From Natronobacterium texcoconense (GTDB lineage: Archaea; Halobacteriota; Halobacteria; Halobacteriales; Natrialbaceae), in assembly GCF_900104065.1 (NCBI RefSeq), contig NZ_FNLC01000001.1, positions 1,116,001 to 1,180,000 on the forward strand: a stretch of 64,000 nucleotides of DNA. The letters are read 5' to 3'. The notes under the pieces were generated by a model. The model made no database searches. It was not told the origin of the DNA and worked only from the letters and a program-made list of their open reading frames with translations. This document shows, one piece after another, positions 34,243 to 42,754 of this stretch (positions are counted from its first letter, which is position 1; every line of letters begins with the position of its first letter). The translations under genes were made by a program, and so were the position numbers.

Positions 34243-35625
34243 ATGTCGACGGCACACACACTGGCGAACGTGAGCGAGTTACGTACACCCCAGCTAGCAG
34301 ACGATCTTGCAGCGTTCGTAGCCGATCTCTCCGGCGACGACGTCCCCGATTCGGGACAGCGGTTGGCCGAGCGAGCGATACTCGACACCGTCGGCGTCAC
34401 CCTCGCTGGAACGGCGACCGCGGCGGCAGACGCCGCGTTCGGGACGAGTCTCGAGGAGGGCGAGACGACGGTCCTCGGCAGAGACGAGACGCGGCCGCTC
34501 TCCGACGCTGTCTTCGCAAACGGGACTGCAGGGCACGCGCTCGACTTCGACGACGTCGCGCTCGCAGTGATGGACGGCCATCCGAGCGTCCCCATGGTCG
34601 CGCCGTTGCTCGCGATCGGCGAACGAGAGCAGGCGTCGGGCAGTGATCTCGTTACCGCGTTCGTCGCCGGCTTCGAAACCCAGTGGCACGTCGCTCAGCC
34701 GATCAGCCCCGACCACTACGAGGCCGGCTGGCACGCGACGTCGACAGTCGGCGTCTTCGGCGCCGCAGCAGCCGTCGCGAACCTGCTCGGCCTCTCGAAA
34801 GCGGAGACTGCACACGCGCTGAACATCGCGGCCTCGATGCCGGCGGGACTCAAGCGAAACTTCGGTTCCGCGACGAAGCCGATCCACGCGGGACAGGCAG
34901 CCCGCTCGGGAACGACCGCGGCCCTGCTCGCGGCAGAAGGGGCGACCGCCGACTCCGCTGCGATCGCCGGCGATCGCGGCTTCTTCGACCTCTATCGTGG
35001 TGACGGCGAGGGCGACGACGGCACCCGCGTCGAACCCGGCTCCGAGTGGGCGATCGTCGAAGACGGGATCGACGTCAAACGCTACCCCTGCTGTTACTAC
35101 ACCCACGCCGCGATCCACGCGGCGATCGGACTCGCGGCGGACCACGACGTCGCGCCCGACGAAATCGACGCGATCGGCGTCTTCGCCTCGCAGGGCGCCG
35201 CCGACGCGCTCCACCACGACGACCCCGACACCGGCCTCGAGGCGAAGTTTTCGATGCCGTACCTGATCGCTCACGCCGTCGTCCACGGGGACGTCGAACT
35301 GGCGGCGTTCGACGACGAGCGACTCGAGGACCGGACGGTTCAGAGCGTTCGCGAACGCGTCTCGCTGGCCGTCGACGAAGACCGTTCCTACGATTCGAAC
35401 GGCGCGCGCGTCGAGATCACGACGCGGGACGGTGAGACCTACGAACGCAACCGCGACCAGCCACCGGGGACCCACGAGGACCCGCTCTCGATCGAGCAAC
35501 TCCACGAGAAGTTCCGGATGTGTGCCGACCGCGCGGTCGGCGACGTCGACGTCGAGGGCGCACTCGCCGACCTGGACTCGCTGCGTTCGGTCGACGACGT
35601 TTCGGAGTTGCTCGAACGACTCTAG
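34243..35625 (+). CDS. MmgE/PrpD family protein
   Basis: A 460-residue protein of the 2-methylcitrate dehydratase / cis-aconitate decarboxylase superfamily (NGTAGHALDFDDV, GHPSVPMVAPLLAIGE, GYEVQ-like AGFETQWHVA, GWHATSTVGVFGAAAAV, SMPAGLKRNFGSATKPIHAG, KRYPCCYYTH). These enzymes dehydrate or decarboxylate tricarboxylic acids; the substrate here is not known. A TATA-like box at 34240 would place a leaderless start at an in-frame GTG (34270, SELRTPQL) rather than 34243. An acyl-CoA gene group and its IclR regulator follow on the other side of a 255-base gap. Confidence 0.85.
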   Translation: MSTAHTLANVSELRTPQLADDLAAFVADLSGDDVPDSGQRLAERAILDTVGVTLAGTATAAADAAFGTSLEEGETTVLGRDETRPLSDAVFANGTAGHALDFDDVALAVMDGHPSVPMVAPLLAIGEREQASGSDLVTAFVAGFETQWHVAQPISPDHYEAGWHATSTVGVFGAAAAVANLLGLSKAETAHALNIAASMPAGLKRNFGSATKPIHAGQAARSGTTAALLAAEGATADSAAIAGDRGFFDLYRGDGEGDDGTRVEPGSEWAIVEDGIDVKRYPCCYYTHAAIHAAIGLAADHDVAPDEIDAIGVFASQGAADALHHDDPDTGLEAKFSMPYLIAHAVVHGDVELAAFDDERLEDRTVQSVRERVSLAVDEDRSYDSNGARVEITTRDGETYERNRDQPPGTHEDPLSIEQLHEKFRMCADRAVGDVDVEGALADLDSLRSVDDVSELLERL

Positions 35626-35683
35626 CTGGTTCCCCTCTCGTTTTGGTCTGGTGAACGACGGCTGATTTCGGCAAGTTACGAGA

Positions 35684-35692
35684 CCATATAAA
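35684..35692 (-). promoter_or_regulatory. TATA box reading toward the end of the MmgE gene
   Basis: CTTTATATG on the minus strand is a near-consensus haloarchaeal TATA box about 25 bases downstream of the dyad at 35715-35739. It would start a transcript near 35660 running antisense into the 3' end of the MmgE gene; no protein gene follows it. Confidence 0.4.
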
Positions 35693-35714
35693 GTTCCGGT
35701 GTAGAGAACACCTG

Positions 35715-35739
35715 TTTTACACTCGTACATCTGTAACTG
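35715..35739 (-). repeat. 25-base dyad repeat, copy 2
   Basis: The reverse complement matches 5269-5293 at 23 of 25 bases. The dyad is TTACAC-N8-CTGTAA here, with one arm base changed. A small hairpin GGTGT-AGAGA-ACACC (35698-35712) lies next to it and is followed by T residues, so it could also end MmgE transcription. Confidence 0.65.
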
Positions 35740-35880
35740 CCGGTGAGACCGAAAACGGGCTTCGATGCATCTCGACGCTCGTTGCGGGCTCACCGGATTA
35801 CTACCTGTATCTCTCGAGTAGGCTGCGTTTTCGTCCGTTCTTCGTGATTCCACAGCCGTTCGAGTATACGGAACAGCGTG

Positions 35881-36645
35881 CTACGAGTACTGAATGTTGA
35901 GCTCGAGTTCGTTCGCGGCACCGAGCAGGAGCGTCGGAAGCGTCTCCTCGACCAGTTCGTCGCTGAACCGATGGGTAGGGCCGGAGACGCTCAAGGCACC
36001 GATGACCGTCCCGTTGCCGTACTGGACCGGAACGCCGACCGCGCGTAGTCCCTCGATGTTCTCCTGGTTGTTGATGCTGTACCCCCGTTCGCGGATCGTC
36101 TCGAGCTGGTCGAACAGCGCCTCCGTCTCGGTCACGGTGTTGGGTGTGACGGCCTCGAGGCCGTGCTGATCGACGATTTCGGACGCCCGCTCCCGTGGCA
36201 GGTGTGCGAGAATCGCTTTCCCGGCGGCCGTCGCGTGCAACGGAATTCGTTTGCCGACCTCGGAGTCGGTCTGGACGGCACGTTCCCCCGTGGCCCGGAA
36301 CACGTAGACGCCTTTCCCGTGTTCGTGGACGATGAACTGGGCGCGCTCGTCGGTCTCTTCCGCGAGGTCGTCTACCTTCTGTGCGGCAAGCTGGTAGGCC
36401 TCCGACCGGGTACGGGTTCGTTCGCCGAGTTCGAGAAACCGGAACCCGAGCCGGTAGGTACCGCCCTCGTTGACGACGTACTCGAGGTCCTCGAGGGTCG
36501 AGAGATGTCGGTGGACGGTGCTCTTGGCGAGGCCGAGTTCGTCCGCGAGTTCGGTGACGCGGCCGCCGCCACGCTGTGAGAGCGCCTCTATCACCCGAAA
36601 CGTCGTTGCGGTGGTTTTCGTGCGCCCTCGGTCGTTGCCGGTCAT
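35881..36645 (-). CDS. IclR-family transcriptional regulator
   Basis: A 254-residue regulator with an N-terminal winged helix (ATTFRVIEALSQRGGGRVTELADELGLAKSTVHRHLSTLEDLEYV, shown in outline) and a C-terminal IclR effector domain (GKRIPLHATAAGKAILAHLP, GYSINNQENIEGLRAVGVPV, GALSVSGPTHRF). IclR proteins bind small organic acids. It is divergent from the acyl-CoA dehydrogenase-MaoC-CoA-transferase operon with a 126-base gap, its probable target. Confidence 0.92.
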   Translation of the reverse strand: MTGNDRGRTKTTATTFRVIEALSQRGGGRVTELADELGLAKSTVHRHLSTLEDLEYVVNEGGTYRLGFRFLELGERTRTRSEAYQLAAQKVDDLAEETDERAQFIVHEHGKGVYVFRATGERAVQTDSEVGKRIPLHATAAGKAILAHLPRERASEIVDQHGLEAVTPNTVTETEALFDQLETIRERGYSINNQENIEGLRAVGVPVQYGNGTVIGALSVSGPTHRFSDELVEETLPTLLLGAANELELNIQYS

Positions 36646-36771
36646 ACTCGAACAGTAGACGATTTTCCGGTTAAATGTTCTGCATAGTGGAACAGAGGTC
36701 GCGTTCTGGTTCGGCGTGGTATTTGCTCACACAACGAAACCCTTTTACTGTGGGAATAGGAGTCCTAACTG

Positions 36772-37977
36772 ATGGCGCGAATACTGGACGAAGCCGTGAG
36801 TCTCTCCGATAGCCAGCAACTGGTCAAACGGAATATTCAGGACATATGTAGTAACTTCGACGCCGAGTACTGGCGAGAGAAGGCAACGGAAGACGAATAC
36901 CCCCACGAGTTCGTCGATACACTGACCGAACACGGCTGGATGGGGATCCTCGTCCCCGAAGAGTACGGCGGTGCCGGCATGGGAACCCGGGAGACGGTCG
37001 TCATGATGGAGGAGATCGCCGCCGGCGGTGGCGGGTTTAGCGCTGCCCAGGCGGTCCACGGCGGCGTCTACAACTCGGTCCCGATTACGGAGTACGCGAG
37101 CGAGGAGATGAAAGACGACCTGCTTCCCGGCGTCGCCGAGGGGAAGACCTCGATCCAGGCGTTCGGCCTCACCGAGCCGAACGCGGGGTCGAACTCCCCG
37201 GCGATGGAGACACGAGCCGAACGCGACGGCGACGAGTACGTCGTCAACGGCCAGAAGATCTGGATTTCGCGGGTCGACGTCTCCGACTACATCGTCCTGG
37301 TCGCACGGACCACCCCACGCGACGAGGTCGAGAAACGGACGAAAGGCATCTCGATGTTCCTCGTCGACCTCGACGACGCGGTCCAGCAGGGCGCCCTCGA
37401 GATGGAGACGATTCCCAAGTCGGCCGGCGAACTCGTCCACTCCTACGAACTCTGGTTCGACGACCTGCGTGTCCCCGCCGAGAACCTCATCGGTGAGGAG
37501 GGTAACGGCTTCTACCAGGTGCTCGACGGCCTCAACGAGGAACGGCTCGTGATCGCCGCCGAGTGTATCGGACTGGGACGACTCGCCCTCGAGCGGGCGG
37601 TCGACTACGCCAACGAGCGCGAGGTGTTCGGTAACCCGATCGGCTCGAATCAGGCGATCCAGCACCCGCTCGCGGAGGCGTACGCACGGCTGCAGGCGGC
37701 GAAACAGCTGACCTACAACGCCGCGGATCGTGCCGCGTCCGACGATGCGGTCGACCTGGGTGCCCAGGCGAACGCAGCGAAGTTCCTCGCCGCAGACGCG
37801 GCGTTCCAGGCGGCGGATGCGGCGGTCCAGACCCACGGCGGTTTCGGCATCGCGAAAGAGTACGACGTCGAACGCTACCTGCGAGAGGCCCGTCTCACGC
37901 GACTGGTGCCGATCACGCAGCAACTGGCGCTCAACTACCTCGGTGAACAGGTTCTTGGCCTCCCACGTTCCTACTGA
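36772..37977 (+). CDS. Acyl-CoA dehydrogenase family protein
   Basis: A 401-residue flavoenzyme with the three-domain ACAD layout (GWMGILVPEEYGGAGMG, TEPNAGSN, YVVNGQKIWISRV, FNEERL-like LNEERLVIAAECIGLGRLAL, QTHGGFGIAKEYDVERYLREA). In place of the usual YEGTxxIQ segment holding the catalytic Glu near the C-terminus it has LVPITQQLALNYLGEQVLGLPRSY as one block, so the base must lie elsewhere. TATA-like CTTTTACTG at about 36744 fits a leaderless start. First gene of an operon with MaoC and a CoA-transferase. Confidence 0.9.
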   Translation: MARILDEAVSLSDSQQLVKRNIQDICSNFDAEYWREKATEDEYPHEFVDTLTEHGWMGILVPEEYGGAGMGTRETVVMMEEIAAGGGGFSAAQAVHGGVYNSVPITEYASEEMKDDLLPGVAEGKTSIQAFGLTEPNAGSNSPAMETRAERDGDEYVVNGQKIWISRVDVSDYIVLVARTTPRDEVEKRTKGISMFLVDLDDAVQQGALEMETIPKSAGELVHSYELWFDDLRVPAENLIGEEGNGFYQVLDGLNEERLVIAAECIGLGRLALERAVDYANEREVFGNPIGSNQAIQHPLAEAYARLQAAKQLTYNAADRAASDDAVDLGAQANAAKFLAADAAFQAADAAVQTHGGFGIAKEYDVERYLREARLTRLVPITQQLALNYLGEQVLGLPRSY

Positions 37978-37985
37978 ACACGACA

Positions 37986-38564
37986 ATGACAGACAACGAC
38001 GACACCACGACCGAATCCGACGAATCGACCGACAAACAGATCGTTTCCGGCTGGCACGGCCGCTACTACGAGGACTTCGAGGTCGGCGACGTCTACAAAC
38101 ACCCGTTCGGGCGCACCGTCACCGAGACGGACAACGTCTGGATGACCAACGTGACGATGAACCTCAACCCGATGCACTTCAACGAGGCGTACGCCGCCGA
38201 AACCGAGTTCGGCGAGCGCCTCGTCGACGGCACGTTCGTCATCGCGCTCGCGGTCGGGATGAGCGTCATCGACGTCTCCGTCAACGCCACCGCGAACCTC
38301 GGCTACGACAAGATCCGCCACCACAACCCCGTCTACCACGGCGACACGATCTTCGCCGAGAGCGAAGTACTCTCGAAGCGCGAACTCGAGTCCCGCGACC
38401 ACGTCGGCATCGTCGAGACCGAACTCCGGGCGTACAACCAGGACGGCGACCTCGTTCTGAGCCTCGAGCGGACGCCGATGGTCCTCAAGCGCGAACACGC
38501 CGAACCCTCCGCCGCACAGCCACCGGGCTGGCCCGAAGGGATCGGCACGCAGCCGGAGGAGTAA
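37986..38564 (+). CDS. MaoC-family hydratase/dehydratase
   Basis: A 192-residue single hot-dog protein with the MaoC pattern (YYEDFEVGDVYKHPFGRTVTE, NPMHFNEAYAAETEFGERLVDG, HNPVYHGDTIFAESEVL). Enzymes of this type hydrate enoyl-CoA thioesters such as itaconyl- or mesaconyl-CoA. It begins 8 bases after the dehydrogenase stop and ends one base before the CoA-transferase. The typical mesaconyl-CoA hydratase is nearly twice as long, so that assignment is doubtful. Confidence 0.88.
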   Translation: MTDNDDTTTESDESTDKQIVSGWHGRYYEDFEVGDVYKHPFGRTVTETDNVWMTNVTMNLNPMHFNEAYAAETEFGERLVDGTFVIALAVGMSVIDVSVNATANLGYDKIRHHNPVYHGDTIFAESEVLSKRELESRDHVGIVETELRAYNQDGDLVLSLERTPMVLKREHAEPSAAQPPGWPEGIGTQPEE

Positions 38565-38565
38565 G

Positions 38566-39744
38566 ATGCAGGCGCTGGACGACGTCACCGTGGTTAGCCT
38601 CGAGAGCGGGATCAGCGCGCCGCTGTGTACCCGGCTACTCGGTGACTTCGGCGCGGAAGTGATCAAGGTCGAGCGGCCGGGCGTCGGCGACGTCAACCGT
38701 CACTGGGATTCGGTCGTCTACGGCGACTCGTCGGCCCACGCGTGGGTCGACCGCAACAAACTGAGCGTCGAACTGAACCTCAAAAGCGACGAGGGGAAGG
38801 AAATCTTCCACGACCTCGCCGAAGAGGCAGACGTCGTCGTCCAGAACTACTCGCCCGGCGTCGTCGAACGCCTCGACGTCGGCTACGAGGACGTGAAGGA
38901 GATCAACGACGACGTCATCTACCTGAACGTCTCGGGCTACGGCCGCGACGGACCCTACAGCGACCGCAAGGCCTACGACATGGTCATGCAGGGCGAGACC
39001 GGCCTGATCCTGATGAACGGTTCGCCGGACGCACCGGCGAAGATTCCACTGAGTATCTGTGACATCAACGCCGGGATGTACGGCGCGATGTCGACGCTGC
39101 TCGCACTGTTCCACCGCGAGCGCACGGGCGACGGTCAGGAGATCGACGTCACGATGTTCGGCGGGATGCTCTCGTGGCTGGGCTACTTCCCGCACAAGTA
39201 CTGGCACAACGACGAAACCCCCGACCGTGTCGGGATGCGCCACCACCTGCTGACTCCCTACGGCCCTCACGAAACCGCCGACGATCAGTACATCAACTTC
39301 GCCATCCTCAGCGAACCTCACTGGGAGGCGCTGTGTACCGAGGTCTTAGAGCGCCCGGAACTCGCGACCGACGAGCGGTTCGACGCGAACGAGAAGCGCG
39401 TCGAGAACCGGGACGTCCTCGAGCCGGAGATCGAGTCCATCATCGCCGAGAAGTCCCGCGATTACTGGGCCGAGCGGTTCGCCGAGGCCGGCATCCCGTG
39501 GGGCGACGTGAACCAGCTCGACGAGGTGCTCGACTACCCCCAGACCGAGCACCTGGACCTCGTGAAAGAACTCGAGACCGAGGACGGGCCGGTCCCCTAC
39601 GTCGAAAACCCGATCGACTTCGAGCATCTCGAGTACCAGCAGGAGCCGATGCCGGATCTGGGCGAACACACCGACGCGGTCCTTGAATCCCTCGGCTACA
39701 GCGACGACGAAATCGAGGCGCTCCACGAAGACGAGGTCGTCTAG
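38566..39744 (+). CDS. CaiB/BaiF-type (family III) CoA-transferase
   Basis: A 392-residue enzyme that moves CoA between carboxylic acids. The catalytic Asp is Asp166 in SICDINAGMYG, and the N-terminal GDFGAEVIKVERPGVGD, AWVDRNKLSVELNLK and YDMVMQGETGL stretches are typical. Together with the dehydrogenase and MaoC hydratase it would activate a C4-C6 dicarboxylic or branched acid for oxidation. Close relatives in bacteria act on itaconate, citramalate or malate; no citramalyl-CoA lyase is present here. Confidence 0.9.
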   Translation: MQALDDVTVVSLESGISAPLCTRLLGDFGAEVIKVERPGVGDVNRHWDSVVYGDSSAHAWVDRNKLSVELNLKSDEGKEIFHDLAEEADVVVQNYSPGVVERLDVGYEDVKEINDDVIYLNVSGYGRDGPYSDRKAYDMVMQGETGLILMNGSPDAPAKIPLSICDINAGMYGAMSTLLALFHRERTGDGQEIDVTMFGGMLSWLGYFPHKYWHNDETPDRVGMRHHLLTPYGPHETADDQYINFAILSEPHWEALCTEVLERPELATDERFDANEKRVENRDVLEPEIESIIAEKSRDYWAERFAEAGIPWGDVNQLDEVLDYPQTEHLDLVKELETEDGPVPYVENPIDFEHLEYQQEPMPDLGEHTDAVLESLGYSDDEIEALHEDEVV

Positions 39745-40128
39745 CGTCGCTCTCCGATCCCGCCCCGTTCCCAGGGAGACGCTGCCTATCGCTGGAATCA
39801 CGCTGGAGGTCGAGACTATTTCACCTTCTTTTCTATACTGGGTTTATGACAGAAAGGTGATTATTATTGGTCCGACTGGGTCGAGCGATCGATGGAACGA
39901 AAATCGAGATATAGTTACTCGATTCACGGGTTGGGGCACGAATAAAGAGTCAATATGTGGGGATAGGATCGGCTCGTTCCTACTGGCGAATAGACGACAC
40001 GCGTATTTGCCCGACTTACCCCAATAATGACGGTAATGATGTATATTTCTCCATCTGGTATTTAGCCGTCACTTGCCGCCGACTTGCCGACGCGTCACTT
40101 TATAATGATCGGGAAATACAGTCGGGAC
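39745..40128. other. AT-rich intergenic region
   Basis: A 384-base stretch of low GC from about 39815 on, with no credible gene. TTTATAAT at 40100 is a TATA box about 28 bases before the Usp start at 40129. I see no tRNA-like or hairpin structure. Confidence 0.5.
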
Positions 40129-40578
40129 ATGTACGACCGGATACTCGTTCCGGCCGACGGGAGCGACTACGCCGAAGACGCGGCGGAACGGGCGTTCGAC
40201 CTCGCGGAAACGACCGATTCGACCGTTCACGTCGTCAGCGTCGCCGAAACTGGTCCACTCGGGTCCGTTCGGCTACCTGGTGACGAAGCAAGTGCCACGG
40301 ACGCACTGACCGAACGAGCGACGGAGTTCGTCGACGAACTCGAGCGCCGCGCCGACGAGCGCGGTCTCGAGGTGACGACGGAAGTCCGGGCTGGCGTTCC
40401 AGTCCGGGAAATTCTCGAGTACGCCGACGAGGTAGACGCAGACGCGATCGTCATGGGGACGAGAGGACGAGGCGGAGTCAACCGGCTGATGCTCGGGAGC
40501 GTCACCGACGCGGTGATGCGACACAGCGGTATCGACGTGCTCGTCGTCGGCGACGGTGACGGAACGGTTCCGTCGTAG
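40129..40578 (+). CDS. Universal stress protein (UspA family)
   Basis: A 149-residue Usp starting MYDRILVPADGSDYAEDA, with a complete ATP loop (GTRGRG then LGSV). The TATA box at 40100 gives a leaderless message starting at this ATG, which rules out the in-frame ATG at 40084. First Usp of the long stress island. Confidence 0.92.
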   Translation: MYDRILVPADGSDYAEDAAERAFDLAETTDSTVHVVSVAETGPLGSVRLPGDEASATDALTERATEFVDELERRADERGLEVTTEVRAGVPVREILEYADEVDADAIVMGTRGRGGVNRLMLGSVTDAVMRHSGIDVLVVGDGDGTVPS

Positions 40579-40598
40579 GTTTTCGTTTCGCGTCCTCG

Positions 40599-41000
40599 TC
40601 AGTCAGTTCCGGACATCGCCTTCGATCGACGGCCGATCCCCCAGCCGAACAGGGCGAGACCGGCGAAGACACCGATCGCTTGAAGCGCGTGTGCGGCCGG
40701 AACTAGTTCGGGAGCGAATCCCCAGGCGTCGAGTCCGAGACTCAACAGCAGGGAGACGAGAAAGAGTCCGAGTCCGACGTCGGCGGCGCGCATGTTCGGC
40801 AGGGCTTCGGGCGAGGAGAACAGTCTCGCGGCCGCGTAGAACGCACCCGTGTAGGGGAGCCAGCCGATACCGAGGTAGAGGACCGCTCGAGAGTGCTGGT
40901 CGGCCAGCACGTAACGAGGGACGAAAACGAGGTAGACGATAGCGGCGACGAGTATACAGCCGGCGAGCAAGAGAGCGTAGCGCCTTCGGTCCGACTCCAT
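40599..41000 (-). CDS. Four-helix membrane protein, function unknown
   Basis: A 133-residue protein with four hydrophobic segments (about 8-28, 38-58, 72-92 and 100-122) and a basic tail (GRRSKAMSGTD). It is convergent with the preceding Usp gene and divergent from the ABC1 kinase gene. No family recognised. Confidence 0.75.
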   Translation of the reverse strand: MESDRRRYALLLAGCILVAAIVYLVFVPRYVLADQHSRAVLYLGIGWLPYTGAFYAAARLFSSPEALPNMRAADVGLGLFLVSLLLSLGLDAWGFAPELVPAAHALQAIGVFAGLALFGWGIGRRSKAMSGTD

Positions 41001-41108
41001 CGATACCTGTCCGAAGGGGGGCGAAACTGTTCAACCTATCGATCGGTTTGCCCGGTTTCGGGGACGTCGCCGGATCACTGACGTATTTGTGTTCGGTGTT
41101 CGAACACG

Positions 41109-42722
41109 ATGTATGGAGCGTTCCCGAATCGCCAGCGTCCCCGCGAGCGAGCGATGAGAGGCTACTACCTCCGGTATCTCCAGGTCCTCCTTCGGTTTCT
41201 CCCCGTCGCGATCGCACTGCTCAGGGATCGCCGTCGCTTCCTGCTGTTTGGCCCGCCTCGCCGGGTGCCGACGTCGGTCCATCGCGACCGCGCCCGGCGA
41301 ATCACCGAAACGATGCTCGAACTCGGCCCCGCGTTCATCAAGGTCGGGCAGGTGCTCTCGACCCGGCCGGACGTCGTCCCGCCGGTGTACGTCGAGGAGT
41401 TCGCGACGCTACAGGACGAGGTGCCCGAAGACGCCGGCGGCGATCCGCTGACCGTCGTCGAGGACGAATTCGCCGACAGTCTCGACCTCGAGACGCTCGA
41501 ACCCGTCGCCGGTGGCTCGCTCGCGTTCGTCTACACGGTCGAGTACGAGGACGACCGGATCGCCCTGAAGGTCCGCCGTCCGGGACTCGTCTCCGTAATC
41601 GAACGCGACCTGCGGGTCATCCGCGGACTCGTCCCGTTGCTCGCGGTCTTCGCCGACGAGCGCCAGCAGTACTCGCTCGAGAACGTCGCCGACGACTTCG
41701 AGGAGATCATCCTCGAGGAACTGGATTTCGCGCGGGAGGCCGACATCATGGCCGAGATCCGAGACAACTTCGCGGACGACGACCGGATCGTCGTTCCCGA
41801 ACCCTACGAGGAACTGTGTTCCGAACGCGTGGTGGCGATGGAGTACGTCGAGGGGCGGAAGATCACGGACGACGAGGCACTCGCGGCGGCCGGCGTCGGC
41901 GCGACCGAGATGGCGACGCTGATCGCACGCACGTACCTGAAGATGGGGCTCGTCGATGGCGTGTTCCACGCGGATCCCCATCCCGGAAACCTCGCTGTGA
42001 CGGACCGTGGACGACTGGTCATCTACGACTTCGGGATGAGTCAGCGACTCACCTCGCAGGAACAGGAAGACATCACGAGCCTCTATCGGGCGCTCGTCCG
42101 CCGCGACGTGGACAACCTGTTGAACACACTGATCGCGCTCGAGGTGCTCGATCCGTCGGTCGATCGGGTCGCCGCGCGGCGGGTGCTCGAACTGGTGATC
42201 GAGAACCTCGAGGGGCGCTCCGAGATCACCTGGCAGGCGATCATCACGGAACTGCTCTCGAGGCTACAGGACTTCCCGTTCCGGATCCCGCCGAACGTGA
42301 TGTTGCTCGTCCGGGCCGGGACGGTCGGAGAAGGGGTCTGTCGGAGCCTCGATCCCGAGTTCGACTTCATCGCGGTCACACGATCGTTCCTGATCGATCA
42401 CGGTTTCATCGAGAGCGAAATCGAGCAGTTACTCGAGGACGTCAGGGCGGATCTCAGGCGGTCGGCACCGGTCGTCGCAGGACTCCCGGCACGCGCCGAC
42501 GCCGTCCTCGGGCAACTCGAGAGCGGCGAACTCGTCGTCAGAACGGACCCGCTCGAGACGCCCGCCGGTGGTGACCCGGGAACCGGCTACGCAGTGATCA
42601 CGGGTGCGTTGCTCGTGACGGCCGCAGTCCTGACGTTTCACGCACAGCCGTACGAACTCGCGACGCTTGCTGGCGCGGTCGTGACGTTCGTCCAGTACCT
42701 TCGATCCCGCCGGGCCCGGTGA
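41109..42722 (+). CDS. ABC1/AarF/UbiB-family atypical kinase
   Basis: A 537-residue membrane-anchored atypical kinase. It shows the family's KxGQ helix (LGPAFIKVGQVLSTRPDVVP), Ala-rich nucleotide loop (PVAGGSLAFVYTV, where UbiB has AAAS), ExD segment (EELDFAREADIM), and catalytic HADPHPGNL and IYDFGM. Two hydrophobic segments close the C-terminus (ITGALLVTAAVLTF, ATLAGAVVTFVQYL). Bacterial UbiB supports quinone synthesis; the archaeal role is not settled. The start may be 41109 or ATG 41154 (MRGYYLRYL). Confidence 0.92.
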   Translation: MYGAFPNRQRPRERAMRGYYLRYLQVLLRFLPVAIALLRDRRRFLLFGPPRRVPTSVHRDRARRITETMLELGPAFIKVGQVLSTRPDVVPPVYVEEFATLQDEVPEDAGGDPLTVVEDEFADSLDLETLEPVAGGSLAFVYTVEYEDDRIALKVRRPGLVSVIERDLRVIRGLVPLLAVFADERQQYSLENVADDFEEIILEELDFAREADIMAEIRDNFADDDRIVVPEPYEELCSERVVAMEYVEGRKITDDEALAAAGVGATEMATLIARTYLKMGLVDGVFHADPHPGNLAVTDRGRLVIYDFGMSQRLTSQEQEDITSLYRALVRRDVDNLLNTLIALEVLDPSVDRVAARRVLELVIENLEGRSEITWQAIITELLSRLQDFPFRIPPNVMLLVRAGTVGEGVCRSLDPEFDFIAVTRSFLIDHGFIESEIEQLLEDVRADLRRSAPVVAGLPARADAVLGQLESGELVVRTDPLETPAGGDPGTGYAVITGALLVTAAVLTFHAQPYELATLAGAVVTFVQYLRSRRAR

Positions 42723-42754
42723 CGCTCCGGTAGCGGGTCGACGGCTCGTCTCCG

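Noticed and set aside
36772-39744. Methylaspartate-cycle genes (mesaconyl-CoA hydratase and CoA-transferase)
   Set aside because: The MaoC is about half the length of mesaconyl-CoA hydratase, and no glutamate mutase or methylaspartate ammonia-lyase is present.
39745-40128. Possible tRNA or small RNA in the AT-rich gap
   Set aside because: No T-loop sequence or cloverleaf arms could be found on either strand.
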